64,000 nt of DNA from Aurelia coerulea (lineage: Eukaryota; Cnidaria; Scyphozoa; Semaeostomeae; Ulmaridae), in the NCBI GenBank assembly GCA_039566865.1, contig CM076955.1, forward strand, positions 2,668,501 through 2,732,500, given 5' to 3'. The notes below the pieces were generated by a model. That model was not told where the DNA came from and ran no database searches. It was given only the letters and a program-made list of their open reading frames with translations. This document shows positions 21,089-33,327 of the stretch, one piece after another. The position numbers and the translations under genes are program-made. Within the stretch, counting starts at the first letter, position 1, and each line of letters starts with the position of its first letter.

Positions 21089-21879
21089 TCATTTTGTGAG
21101 CTACCCAAGCAACCCATCTAAAAGATCTGCTTACGGCCCCAATTAACACATTCATAATATATTGGAATCAAGTAAAGGATTTTCTTACCCTTTTTTGCCT
21201 TTCCTATTTGTATCATCGACAGCTGCATCCCGTCTGTGTCTTCGACTTTGCAAATTGATCCAATACTGGCCAGGCCTAGGCCTAAGCATACATGTCACTG
21301 TCACTAGCGATCATCTGCTCCCGTTTTGCTTGCATTCAAGCAGCGATTTATAGATTCTTGGTGAAATGAAATAGCTTTTGACATAAAAACTAGATAAATT
21401 CCGTTTTACTTTCAATTGGTGTGGTGAAACCAATTTTTAGTTCCATCATTTTCATCTCGCAGCTCGCTTCTTCGCTGTGAAAAAGGCGCGCTTCTGACAC
21501 GAGATTTATAAGCCAAGACGCATGCGTCAACAATCCATGACAATTTTCTCCCCTGTTCAAAGTATACAACCAAATACAACGCCATTAGAATCTCTGCAAA
21601 TTCGATTGATTGATGTTGACCAACGGAAACTCGAAGCTCAAAGCAGAGTTTCAAGGAGCTTGGCCGGACAGAACAAAGTCTTACGAACAAGGGGACCATG
21701 AAAACAGTTGGCGACAATATCAAATCTTGTACGTAGGTACTATTTTGCTGCTTTCGCTAAGCATTAACTGATTTATTGTGAAGTTTTCAAATCAATGTGT
21801 TTCATTTGAAAACTACAAATATTTGTGCTTTTCTGCCTAGGCCCTTATCGAAACGAGGCAGTCATAGTCATTTCAAAAT

Positions 21880-22478
21880 AATGGCGTTCGATTATGAGTC
21901 GTAGTTAGGAGCGTCCGGCAGTATTTCAATAGCGATAACTACGACCATATCATCAGTCTAATGGCGCTTCAGTCAACAGAGACTCATAATATTACTCTGA
22001 AAAAGTTGACCCTGTTAGGCCTAATATGCTGGGATTCCTAGCATACCAATCAGATTGCGAGATTTGGCGAAGAACAATAAGTTTCGAACCTTCAATTCGA
22101 TTGACGCAGCTTACTAAATTTGAAGGAAGTTGCTGCAGCAGGTACTTGAAGATTTCTCTGTTATGTTTTGGTCTTAAAAACGTGGACATTGCAGCATTAA
22201 AAGACTTATTTTGCACTCACCAGGTAAAGTGAACTTTCTCCTTCAGATGAATACCAAGTTTTGTTGATTGAATGTCTGCTTACCGTGGTTTCTATCGCAT
22301 TTCCTTTCTGAGGAGTGACTGTTGAACAGAGCCGAAGCAGACGTTCGATCCAGATTCGATCAATCGAATGCAGAAGTTAGGGTCAGGTTTTTAACTGTTT
22401 CATTATGAGTCCCTGTGAGCAAGGTACCGCAGGGATACAAGGGACTCATCGTCACAAGTCTACCCCCCCCCCCCCCGG
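21880..22478. repeat. GATGAGTC/GACTCAT inverted-repeat block, right
   Basis: The block contains TTATGAGTCGTAGTTA with a matching arm, GACTCATAATATTACT near 21983, and TTATGAGTCCC...GGGACTCATCGTCACAAGTCTA followed by a long C-run. The last part is the reverse complement of the start of the 15010-15165 block (about 30 of 35 positions). Confidence 0.6.
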
Positions 22479-22858
22479 GGGGCTGTAGTTTCTCGTATGT
22501 CCGTTTCTTATATGCGGTGACTTGCTGTCTGTATGCCCTAAATGCAAAATTTTAGAAGGTGAAATTCACTGCCTAATGCCTTGCAATATAAATAGGGAAA
22601 TCCGGGAACGACTGTTTGACAAATAAATCTGAAAATCTGAAATCTGAGTGATCACTGAGAGAGCTCCTCCTTTAAGTAATTCCCCCCATGCAATTTATCT
22701 TGTTCTTTGTTCGGTATTCGTATGTTGTATTAATTTTAGGTGCATTATTGTTATTATTGTAGTTTAGTTAATTGTTTGTATTAATTGGTTTTGTTATGAT
22801 AAATTGTATGTGGAGAATTTAAAATATGAAACTGAACTGAACTGAACTGAACCACAAG

Positions 22859-22934
22859 TGACGTAACTGCCCAGAAATAGCTTTTCAAGAGAGGGAAATA
22901 CCCTGACGTCACCACTGCTCACTCGCACCATTGG
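22859..22934 (+). promoter_or_regulatory. Candidate promoter of the 23172-28340 gene
   Basis: Two CRE-like sites (TGACGTAA 22859-22866 and TGACGTCA 22904-22911) and an inverted CCAAT box (ATTGG 22930-22934) lie together about 240-310 bp upstream of the start codon. No TATA box is evident. This is motif clustering only. Confidence 0.3.
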
Positions 22935-23171
22935 CATTCCAGATCGTCCAGATAGAAGAGATTTCAGGCCAGATTTTAACAAGACGGAGGAACGAAAGGT
23001 AAAAGCAAAGATGGCATCAAGCAGTATTCTCAACTGAGTATTATATATTGAGAAGACTACGATATAAAGAGGCTTATTCGCACTGCTCACTCAGAGACCA
23101 ATCCAGAAGAGTTAGGCCTATTTAACTTTTGACAAGAGGAGCCAGTTACAGTCCAATTACCAAAGGCAAAG

Positions 23172-26100
23172 ATGGTGCAGTGCGGGACATTTGGTGGTAA
23201 ACATGGATTCTATTCGGATGGTGGAGCACAATTGCTCTGCAGTGACTGTCCTGCGTATTTTGGATGTGAAAAGTGTTGTCCGTCGTTGTCATCGACAGGT
23301 TGGTTTGTACTGTCTTTTATATTTCTTTTATATTTCCTATATTTTCATCCCCTCGCACTCAAATGCATAGAGTACTGTCGCCCTGATTGGGTCTAATCAC
23401 AAATGGAATTGATTTTCTTATCAAAGTGCATGTCTCTTGGAAATATTTTCTTTATGAATATAGACTTCATTTCCTTGCCAACCGTTATTTTTTGGCCAAA
23501 GATATTTCTACTCTTGTTTCCTCTTGAAACTGAGCCTAACATCATCAGCAGTATCTAGTCAAAATAATACTTTCTCCAATTTTCACCCTGAATGGATCTA
23601 AATATTCTTTAGGCCTCAGCAGGGAAATTTTACTGGCAGGAAAGCCTTCTCGCTACAGATACCACACTGAATGAACTTCAAGGGAATGTTTGTATTATCT
23701 GGCTCTTGGCATTCTTGGCAACATAAAACTTTAACTGACAGCTATCGCTTTTCCTGCGCCGATGAAGCTCAAATTTACGTAAAACTCAACTGCTATGATA
23801 ATTTTCAAAGCTGACAAAATACCAAAGTTGATGAAACCCTCAAAATATGTCAAAATTGCTTTAGAGCACATTTCCTTTCTAAACTGACACAATACCAGCA
23901 CACACAGACTTAGATCGCTACGTTGAGTCGTTTGGAAAAGATAGACCCATTCAGGGCAAATTTTTCCCGATTTATTTGCCTTTGGAACAATACGCATTTC
24001 GGCAACAAAGATTGACCAGATTTTTCCATAAATGTTAGAATTTACCATTAAAATGACCTGCGAAACAGTTTAACTGGATATCAAATGTGCAAAAATGAAA
24101 AAATAACGGCTGACTCATTCAACCTATTTGATCCGGAAAAAAGATTTTATGACACTTGTGAGTCCACGGAAGATAGTCTGCCTGAAAAACTTCAAATTTT
24201 CAGAAATATGCTCTTCAACAAAATACAAGCAAAGAATATTGTAAAGAACGCCATCAAATTTCTAAATCATACCAGAAGAGTGATAGATTTTGCTTGATAC
24301 CATATTGTAGACATTTGTAAACTATGGCTTTCTTGAAAATTATTTCATGTTGCGTCAAACAGTTTAGAAACCACGATTGTTTTCGATCTTTTTCAAAATT
24401 TTTCTTGAATTTTTGAAAAAAAGAACAATACTCTAAATCTGAAAAAATTTCAGAAAAGTCCAACTGTAGAATTATAGCGAAATAGCTCAAGTTTCTTTGA
24501 AGTCATTCAGTTCAAGGAAATCGGGCAACAAATTTTACACCAACCTTTTTCAAGATTTGGAACCTATGCTGCACTCGAGGGATTTTGGACCCAGGAGGGG
24601 GACGTGTCATTGAAGCTTCAAAAACACACTGTATATTCCGTTCCTTATACCAATTTTTCGAAGAAGTATACCCAACCTTATAACAATTTTCCAAAAAAAG
24701 TATACCTGACCTTATGGCTTATACTCATACCAAAATCACGAAAATAGATAACCATGCCTTATACCAAAATTGTGAAAATCGATACACTGTTCCTTATACC
24801 AAAATCGCGAAAATCGATACCCTTCCCGATGGCATGTCCCTGTACCCAAAATATGTAAAGTGTCCCCCCCCCCCAGGATTTTGGGTTGCTGTATCTGCAT
24901 TGGAAAAACTTATAAATTGTCTTATAGCATTTTCTTCCGATGCTAGAAATCTAGTTGTCAAAAAAATGTAAAATTGATTCCTTGATACAGGGGTGCATCC
25001 AGCCCCAAGTTGAAGGGAGGCAACTGGCAAAGAGGGGGCCAAAAAGATAGGAAAGTAGGTGCCCCGAAGGCGCGCAAAAATCTTCTGATCGTTTTCTAGA
25101 GAAAATTATTTGATTTACTGTAACTAAAAATAAAAACGCCTTGATTTGTACGTTTCTTCCATATTTAAATCGAAACAGTTGAAAAATTGTGCGTTAAAGG
25201 CACTGTGTTCATGTAAGTAGACAACTTCGAGGGGGGTATCTCAAAAACATGTGATCTTTCATCGTTTTTTCATGTGAGCGTTGTTTCTTGCAAAGTCTTT
25301 TCTTGCAAAGCATTGTTTGTTAGTCAAACGATTTGTTTCAAAGACAGAAGATAGAATCATAATGAACATAAATGCATGTTTTGACAAGTTCTTTTTGACT
25401 TTGTCAAGAGGGATTCCAACTTCATCGCTGGGACCTTTTGTCATATTGGGACGGATAGGAAAAGGCCCTGGGATCAGCTGGTCACATAAGCAATCTGATT
25501 GGCTATTGCTTTTCACATAAATTATGTTCCGTGTAACCATTTTCTTGTCGTTGTCATTCTTTGTGCCTTTTCCTCTCTGTCCCAATATATGGCAAAAAGG
25601 TCCTGGGGACGAGGTTGGAGGGATTCAACAATCTTGCCTTTTGAAATAGTGTTCTAGAATGTTCAAAGGTCCTTGTTTTCTTCTTTTGTGTGATTGTTAT
25701 CAGACAGATTAATGAACATAAAGGCATGTTTTGACAAGTTCTTTTGAATTCATCAGCAGGGACTCAGCAATCTCGCCTTTTGAAAATAGTGTTCTAGAAT
25801 TTTCAATGGTCCTTGTTTTCTTCTTTTGTGTGATTGTTATCAGACAGAATAGGTTTCCTTTCCTTTCCACAACGAGGCTCTTATTTTCATGTGATCATTT
25901 TAAAACAGCCTGCCCTTAACCAATCAAATTCTCGAACAGTTACATGCATGTCAGCATCGTGTCAGCAGTTTTAACTGTTCGTGCATGCAACTTATTGATA
26001 TATGGACACAGTGCCTTTAAAGTCAGGATTAGGGGGCGCATTTCTCGGCAAAAGGGGTGCCATGCTGAGTTTTCATCATGAAGGGGGGCAATTGGCCCCG

Positions 26101-28340
26101 CCTGCCCCCCAAATCCGCCACTGCTTTGATACAGTACATGATACATTGATTGCAAATTCAGATAGAGACCACAATTCTTCTTCTTCATGAGAGGGTACAA
26201 CAGTTTCAGAAACATGCAGAGCAAAGGATAGGATAGGAGTTTTCTGCATGTCATTCTGAAATTTCTTCATTTGTTAGTAATCAGAGAGATTAGTATGAGG
26301 TAGCATAGCTTCCAAATCTTTAATTCGACTTAAAAAGGTGGGTGTAAAATTCTGTGATCTATTTCTTCTGACTGAGTGGCTTGAAACAAACTTTAGTTAC
26401 TTATCTTTAATTCTACCGTTGGACTTTTCAGAAATTTTCAATATTTTTTAAATTTCAGCGTATTTTACATTTCAACTCATTTGAGGGTGTGACGTCATCA
26501 AATTTCTAAATCATAAACCAGAAAAGTGACAGACTTTTGCTTGATACCATATTGTAGACATTCATAAACTATGGTTTTCTTTGAAATTATTTCATGTTGC
26601 TTCAAACATTTTAGAAACTACGATGGTTTTAAGTTTTTTTGAAAATTTTTCTTGAATTCTTGAAAAAGAAGAAAAACACTCTAATTCTGAAAATATTGAA
26701 GATTTCGCAAAAGTCCAACGGTAGAATTACAGAGAAATAGCTGAAGTTTCTTTGAAATCATTCAGTTCAAAGAAATAAGTAACTGAATTTTACACCAGGC
26801 TTTTTAAAGATTTGGAACCTATGCTGTATGAGGTTACCAAAAATACCACCACCGTCCGATTACCACCATCGACACCCTAGTTATAAAATTTTCTTATCAA
26901 ATGCTTTCTGTCTTCACAGCATCAACGTTTTCAACAGCTGGACCATTAGTCCCTCAAGAGGGTTTATCTGATACAACTCGTATCATCCTGTTTACAGTTC
27001 TTGGTGCAATGCTCTTGGCAGTGCTCATTTATGCATTGAAAAGTAAGCCCTTTACATTTTTATCATTGATTTTAACTTCCAGCAACAGCTGTCCAATCAC
27101 CCATGCATCTTCATAAACTTGCATATACCATGAATTTTGGTGATTTTAGTAGAAATTCATGTTATTAATAATTAATGAAATAAAAAAGTATGTTCTCCAA
27201 AATTGTTGTGTGCCGAGTTGCTACGAAACAAAAGTGGCAGAATACATTTAGCCCCCAGACACCAGTAGTACCCACTGCACAACTGACAGTAACTGAAACC
27301 TTAAAGGGGCTAAACAATGATTTTTGCAGTTTTTTGAAAGGTGATATCACATTGGATTTTCATATTTTTTCAAAATGAAAGTTGATGTTTGGACATAAAT
27401 CATTGTACTTCACCAAGAAACAATCCAAACATGCATATCTTCTACGATCGCTCTGCATTTAGTTTTTATGTTTGTTGGTTCTTGTATCAGAAAAATATTT
27501 CTTATTGTAGATTTTTAGATTTTACTGATAAAGATTGATTGTGAGATACAGTTTGATAAAATCAGTTGGGTCTAGTGAAGTGGGAGACTTGCCCCAATCT
27601 TCAATCTGTATGAAGTTTCAATGAAAACTTCTTTTGGTAAAGTCTGCAGGGGTAAAATGGGGGTGCGTAGGGTAAAATGAGCATGGGGGAAACTTTAAAT
27701 GTATTTAAAAAAAGGATAATTCGCAAACAAATTTTACAGCTACATGTATTCCTTTCCTTGACTTTGTGAATGTTGATTTAACAGTTTACAATCTACGATT
27801 TTCCTGCCATTCTAACTCCCCATTTTACCCCAAGAATTAGATAAAGAAAAACTTGTCAAAATCTTGTACTGTATGTGGTTTTGATGGAAAATAAGAACTG
27901 AAGTAAACTTTGCACCTGAGCACTATGTCAACAAAACCTAAAATAGGTTATCGTGTTGGGCCCTTATCACCTAATTTTATGGTGAGGAATTGCTACCCCA
28001 TCCACCTCTGTTGTTTCTGAATGCAATGAATTATGATAATATTGGTCTTTTGTTAGAGCGGAAGTCTAGGAGAATGCAGTGTGCAAGGAACAGTGATCCT
28101 CAAAACAGCAAGATCATTCAGATGAGGGATGTGCCACCTGTCACACCTGCGCCTCCTGAGCATGAGCCTCCTCAGGAACAAGTTACCATTGAAATTCCTG
28201 AGGAAGACAGGCAAAGACTGTTAGGACCCGCCAGAAGTGTTACGTGCCTTCCAACTCAGGAACAAGAGGGACAGAAGCAGAAACAGTATGTCCCAGGACA
28301 GCCATTAGTAGATGAGGAAGATGAGGAGGAAGGGCTGTAG
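23172..28340 (+). CDS. Putative TNF-receptor-like type III membrane protein
   Basis: I do not recognise an orthologue. Three exons (23172-23298, 26920-27042, 28057-28340) join at phase-1 GT-AG introns to give 177 aa. The ATG follows an in-frame TGA at 23130, so no signal peptide precedes it in this exon. Residues 1-43 hold Cys 4, 23, 26, 32, 35 and 36 in the pattern C...GFYSDG...CSDCP...CEKCC, which resembles the first module of a TNFR cysteine-rich domain. Residues about 62-82 (TRIILFTVLGAMLLAVLIYA) form one transmembrane helix followed by a basic stop-transfer stretch (KKRKSRR). The tail is Pro/Glu/Gln-rich, has two PxQE motifs (PPQE, PTQE) like TRAF2-type binding sites, and ends DEEDEEEGL. 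Topology recalls BCMA/TACI. The gene model is fairly good; the function is inference. An extra 5' exon cannot be excluded. Confidence 0.5.
24250..24568. mobile_element. 5'-truncated copy of the CATAG...CTATG element
   Basis: From CATCAAATTTCTAAATCAT to AAGATTTGGAACCTATG it follows the right two-thirds of the complete copy at 26304-26823. The left inverted arm is missing. It lies in intron 1 of the preceding gene. Confidence 0.7.
24580..24890. repeat. MITE-like repeat with internal ~35-bp degenerate units
   Basis: Successive units of 'CCTTATACCAAAAT..CGAAAATCGATAC' lie between G-rich and C-rich ends. The architecture matches the 1644-1869 element. Exact ends are unclear. Confidence 0.5.
25620..25860. 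repeat. Tandem duplication of about 142 bp
   Basis: The stretch GGTCCTTGTTTTCTTC...GTGTGATTGTTATCAGACAG occurs twice, about 142 bp apart, with related upstream words. ATGCATGTTTTGACAAGTTC near 25370 is a further partial copy. Confidence 0.6.
26304..26823. mobile_element. 520-bp element with long imperfect TIRs
   Basis: Arms of about 150 bp run from CATAGCTTCCAAATCTTT and back to AAAGATTTGGAACCTATG. They include TTCTACCGTTGGACTTTTC and GAAAAGTCCAACGGTAGAA. Relatives are at 24250-24568 and 63143-63651. It ends about 100 bp before exon 2 of the membrane-protein gene. Confidence 0.8.
27043..28056. other. Intron 2 of the membrane-protein gene
   Basis: No exon is seen. The segment 27300-27500 (AAAGGGGCTAAACAATGATT...TTTTTTGAAAGGTGATATCACA) is a partial copy of the repeat that is complete at 61233-61538. 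Confidence 0.5.
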
Positions 28341-28646
28341 CAACCTTATTTCCTGTAGGTGGTATGTAGTATGTAGTATGTATGTAGGTGTATATATATT
28401 CATATTTGTACAATTGCCAGGACATCTGTATTGTATTACTCGGAAGGTACTTGAGTAATGTCTAAACATTGTAAATCCTCCAAAAACATTATTTTCAAAT
28501 GTTCACAGGGCACAGGTAGTGAACATGAAAATTGTTATGAAACCTCTGAGACTCTAAGAAACTCTGAGTACTGAAAATCGGATAGTTTCAGGAAACTGTC
28601 ACTGGCCTAAATTCTTAGTTTCTTATTAAAAAATACATGTATTATA

Positions 28647-29126
28647 CAGGGTGTCCCAAAACAAATGTGCGAGGGTGTCCCAAAAAAAGTGTGCCCCGTC
28701 TGCCTAAAGATTGCAGGGAAAACGGCAACAGATTCTCGCCAAACTTGTATATGATGTTGCTCATCAGATGTTCAAATAGAATTTGCTACCATCCCCATAA
28801 AAATCTGTTGAAAAATGATGGAGCTTTGAGGTAAGAGATTTTTTTGTGAGGCCTGTGAGGTCAGAAATAGTTAGATGAACTCCCTAATGCTTATCGGAAT
28901 TTGCACGAGAGCTATGATATTGTAGGTTGCTGTTTCGTTTCATCCATGAAGCTATTTCCTGGGGGGGGGGGGTAACTTCAATAGGCAGATGAGGGGGTGT
29001 CCCATTTTACTTGTGACATCATACCCTAAAATTGGATATAACACCATGCAAAAGTTTGGCGAGAATCTTTTGCCGTTTTGTCGCAACCTTCAGGCAAACG
29101 GGGCAGAATTGTTTTGGGATACACTA
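28647..29126. mobile_element. Tc1/mariner-like fold-back MITE, disrupted copy
   Basis: The left end CAGGGTGTCCCAAAA follows TA (28645-28646). The right end TTTTGGGATACACTA is followed by TA. It matches 33328-33928, but the interior from about 28960 to 29045 (G-run, TAACTTCAATAGGCAGAT, CCCTAAAATT) is foreign and matches the repeat near 42330-42420, so one element seems inserted in another. Confidence 0.7.
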
Positions 29127-29339
29127 TAAATTGAAGTTTGTAGATTGTGGATTATAGTTCCCCAAGGAAGCCTTCATATATCTCCAACGACAGAGCAGAT
29201 ACTGCGGAAGGTGAATTTACCTCGTGAGCTTTTGAAGCGATAAATCAAAATTGTAATAAAGGTCTAAAGAAGGAAATATATTAATCTTTAATTGTTTCGT
29301 CGTTTCGTAATGTGTCTGTATACAGTTTAATGTTTCATG

Positions 29340-29478
29340 TTTTTATATATTGGCCATGAGGTAGTCATTGTATTTCGCTCCCCATGGTATCGTACCTGTA
29401 GTGTTGTATAGTAATTTAGATAGGTATAGTAGAATGTAAGATTATTGTAAAATTTTATATTTGAATAAAAAAAAAAAA
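29340..29478 (+). repeat. Retroposon 3' end with poly(A)
   Basis: TATTTCGCTCCCCATGGTAT is followed by AT-rich sequence, AATAAA and a run of A (about 29463-29477). A diverged copy of the same 3' region lies at about 31675-31800. Confidence 0.5.
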
Positions 29479-29759
29479 AAGAAGGAAAGATGAAGTTGTT
29501 TGGTTTTACCTTTTTTCGAGATCGGTTGCAGGGAGCTGGAGAAGCTGAAAGTTGCGACTTTTGGCGCTCACGTGCACACTTTCTGCAATGTCACAGACGT
29601 TTTGTCTTGTTTTTATTGTGTCTCACAGGAACAGAGCAATTGCGAATATATTTTTGTTTCTGTTCATTCCGTTCGAACTTCGTTCTTGTTTGTGGAGCGC
29701 AAAATTGGGCTGTTCACACGGGTTTTTTTCCTTTTCTTTCCTTTTTTCCCTTGATAATA

Positions 29760-30833
29760 AGGGGGTCATGGGAATGGTTCTTATGGATTTGTCCAAAGCA
29801 TACGACTGTTTACCTCATGACTTACTCATAGCAAAACTTGCAGCTTATGGATTTGGAAATAATTGTCTACATTTGATGTGTAGCTACTTATCTGGTAGAA
29901 AACAAAGGGTTAAGATTGGTTCGACCTTCAGTGACTGGCTTGATATCACCTCGGGAGTTCCACAGGGCTCTATTTTAGGACCCCTACTTTTCAACATCTT
30001 TATAAATGACCTTGTTTTCTTCATAAAAGAGTCTAAAATATGCAACTTTGCAGATGATAATACCATCTTTGCCTCTGGGCTAATCATAGAACAAGTAGCT
30101 GTATCTTTAGAATTGACCTAACGCATACCCTTGAATGGTTTGATTCTAATCGTATGGTAGCGATCCCCGGAAAATTCCAGGTAATGTTTCTAGGTCTGAA
30201 TACAAACCAGAAGTTGTGTATTGAAATTGATAATTTGGTCATCAAGCCAACAGATTCCGTAAAGCTTCTTGGAATTACAATAGACTCCAAACTGAAATTC
30301 TCTGACCATGTGAAATCAATCTGCACTAAGGCCAGCAAAAAGGTTGGAGCATTCTCGAGAGTTGTTAAATACCTCTATGGACAAAAAGCAAAGTTACTAT
30401 ACAATGCATTCATAATGTCGACTTTTAACTACTGTCCCGTTATTTGGATGTTCTGTGGGAAAAGATCAAACAAGGAAGTAAATAGGGTTCATAAGCGTGC
30501 CTTGAGGACTTCTCGAGAGAGTTAACGAAAAATCAATCCACGTAAAAATCTCCAGAACCATTTGATTGAGGTTTACAAGTCCCTCAACTGCCAAAATCCT
30601 ATTTTTATATGGGATATGTTCAAAAGGAGAAAAATGATCTCCGAGTAAAGGATCTCTTACAAGTACCTAACACGAAAACAACCTCCTATAGAATTAACTC
30701 AATAATATTCAGGGGGAGCATTCTGTGGAACTCCATACCTGATGTAATAAAGAACAACCAAAGCATAGCCTTATTCAAAAAAATTATCAAAACTTGGAAC
30801 GGGAACAAATACAATTGTACTATATGTAAATAA
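29760..30833 (+). pseudogene. Non-LTR retrotransposon reverse transcriptase, truncated and frameshifted
   Basis: The first frame carries RT motif A (DLSKAYDCLPHDLL), motif B (SGVPQGSILGPLLFNIFIND) and the catalytic FADD box. After a frameshift near 30090-30115 a second frame continues with KLLGITIDSKLKFSDHV, the usual downstream thumb region. A third frame from about 30609 has ILWNSIPDVIKNN and ends CTICK, as in CR1/Jockey-type LINEs. The endonuclease and the front of the RT domain are missing. An (ATT)n run at about 30931-30952 follows. All visible catalytic Asp residues remain, but the frames are broken, so it is a dead 5'-truncated copy. Confidence 0.85.
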
Positions 30834-30930
30834 TTTGTTAGATTTAGTTTTGTAGTTAAATTGTTGTTTAATTAGTTACTCTTCCCGTCAGAGAAAACTA
30901 CTTGTATTATTAACCAACTTTAAAGAAATT

Positions 30931-32324
30931 CATTATTATTATTATTATTATTTCTTTTTTCTTAGATTTTTTTCGTTAGTGTTATAGTGTTAAAAAACAT
31001 GTATTCGTATTAATTCCAATATCGCTGAATGTTAGCTTGACAGAGGCAACGGGCACCTAGCCCGAAAGCCCATTAGAGTTCTTTCTAGGTGTCCTAAGCT
31101 ACACATCTATTGTTAAATCGGTAGAAAGTAGCATTAAAAGTTTGTATTTTAAATTGCGTATGTTTTCAGCTACCGTAGATATGTTGCTTGTTAATATATA
31201 GCTTGAATTCTTGATGAAATGAAATGAAAAATGGGAGCGAAATGATTGCAAATCGGTTTTTGTTTCTGTTCACACTGGAGTGTAATCGTTCCGTTCCAAC
31301 TTCTTTCCAGTTTCTGGAACGCAAGAATGGACTGTTCACACGGGGACGGAATGATTGCAAATCGGGTTTTCTCTGTACAGAGGGGATTGCAATCGTCCTG
31401 TTCCAACTTCGTTCCAGTTTATGGAAGGCAAGAGTGGACCAGTCTCACTGTACGTTTATGCTTCAATGGTCTTGCATGTATTGATTTATTTTCAGGTGGT
31501 ACTTTCCTTTTGATAGCAGGAAAGGTATAGTAAATTACCGTATTTGATTGGAAGCTAACTGCGCTTGTACCTTAGTTTTCCGGTTGTGTTTAAACATTCC
31601 TTTTATTTGTAATAGCAGTCACGTGTGGTTTTAAGTAGCTTATTAGTTATTTTTAGAATGGCCGCAGGGCAGGATAGACCAGTATTTCGCTCCATGTGGC
31701 ATCGTCTCTGTAGTATTGTAGCGCAGCTTGTAGGTATTGTAATTTGTAATATGGTTGTAAATTCTTAAAATGGAGTAGAAAAAGTGTTGTAAAAATTCCC
31801 AAAGTTTGATTGCTACTGTGTTTGTAATCAATGAAAATAATTTGCTGTGTGTTATACGGCCTAGTCACGGTTAGTCCTCGATTTCTTTGTTGCATCTGTT
31901 GTCTTCCTGTAACCATGACTATGCTGTAACTATTTATGGCTGCAAAATTTTGTTTCGTTGGCTTTTTGTTTGTCCTCGTACCAAACACTAAACGAATGTT
32001 TAAGGGCATTGAGTCCATGAAAATAGCTGAGCGTTAACGCTATCCTGAATTTTTGCTGACAAACCGCTGACGGCCCTTTGTTCTCGCATAATAGTGCTAA
32101 AGTCATTTGCAGTGGAAACCAAAGACTCCTTAATTTTTGCATTATCCTCAGGAATTTCTTTGGTTTGATTTCAATAACGATTAAATCACACCTTTTGTTT
32201 TATGATTGAAAAGATGTTGATATTGGTCATGAACACGCTATTTATGCGGACTCAGTGCCTTTAAGTTCATAAGGCACAGCAATTTCGTCCGGTGGTTCGC
32301 GTTTCTTAATTCTTATATCCCTTT
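30931..32324. other. LINE 3' flank and dispersed repeats, no gene
   Basis: The segment 31240-31440 contains GTTCACACGGG and GGAATGATTGCAAATCGG repeats. They also occur, diverged, just upstream of the LINE at 29640-29740, so the LINE appears to sit within or beside a pre-existing repeat. Nothing else is recognised. Confidence 0.45.
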
Positions 32325-32385
32325 GTACCAGACTCTCTAAATATAAAAAAGGTTGAGAGATCTCAATTTTTAGCGAGTCTGGTAC
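32325..32385. repeat. Short hairpin with 11-bp perfect arms
   Basis: GTACCAGACTC and GAGTCTGGTAC enclose about 39 bp, and the arms continue imperfectly (TCTAAAT/ATTTTTAG). A GTACCAGACTC word also occurs at the edge of the 10992-13225 element. Confidence 0.6.
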
Positions 32386-33327
32386 GCAGGGTATGTTTCT
32401 AAGTTCATTGGCTCTGGTGACCAGGAATGCCGCTGGGAATGCCCAAAAAATGATAGCCAACAAGCCTATTTTTGTAGACTCGCGGAATAGTCCCAATTAC
32501 CGCAGCAACAACAACGACAACAACATATTTTATTGCTCAAGCAAAGCAAGCAGTATTTTTATGCAGCGAACTTGTAGTCAGTCTACTTATTTCAAGTCCA
32601 AGAATTTCACCAAATATCAATTCCATTTCATGATGATAACTTGCTGCACTTTGCGCACTTTCCACTTTGACCATGGGTATTGTGGACACGATTTGTGTCG
32701 ATCGTGTCCACGATACCTGGGCTAAATGTTACTAAATGAATAAATGTAGTTCCTTGCCTTGCTCGTCTTCATTTCATGAGTATCTCTGCTCTTTTGCTTC
32801 GGCAGCCATTCTTGCTTACTTTCAACGGCCTAAGGTTTTTAAACAGTGCCGCGCTCTGAAAGGCATCGCCTGAGAACTAGTTCCCAGATCGTCGCAGCCC
32901 TCGAACGACTCATCCATTGTAATACCCATGCCCGGTGGGTGAAATTCAATAGTAAAAGGTACACCACGCTCGTCCACACTATTTCAAAAGATACCCTTTT
33001 TCTCTGACTTTCTAGTTGGTGAAAGACCCCTTATCATGGATAAATTTTGAAGGTAACCTCCCTTTAAAGGAGTATCGCTGAGCCCTAAAGAAATCTGTAC
33101 AGTACGAAAACTGGTTCTGAGAGAAATGTGGGATTTTTGCTCTTTATTACGATGCATTTTACCTCTATCTCTTTGTTGGAAAAACAGTAGAATCCCATAA
33201 AACTTGGGGTATCAAGCTTTGGCCAAGTGAAACTGACTTTTATTCTCGGGTCCCGAATCCATCAGTATTTGAATGCTCTTAGATTGGGATTCTCTAAAGA
33301 AAATACCTCGTTTTTTCTGAGATTCTA

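Noticed and set aside
29552..29759. N-terminal extension of the LINE frame
   Set aside because: The sequence before the RT motif is low-complexity and matches a non-coding repeat near 31240-31440; no endonuclease motif is present.
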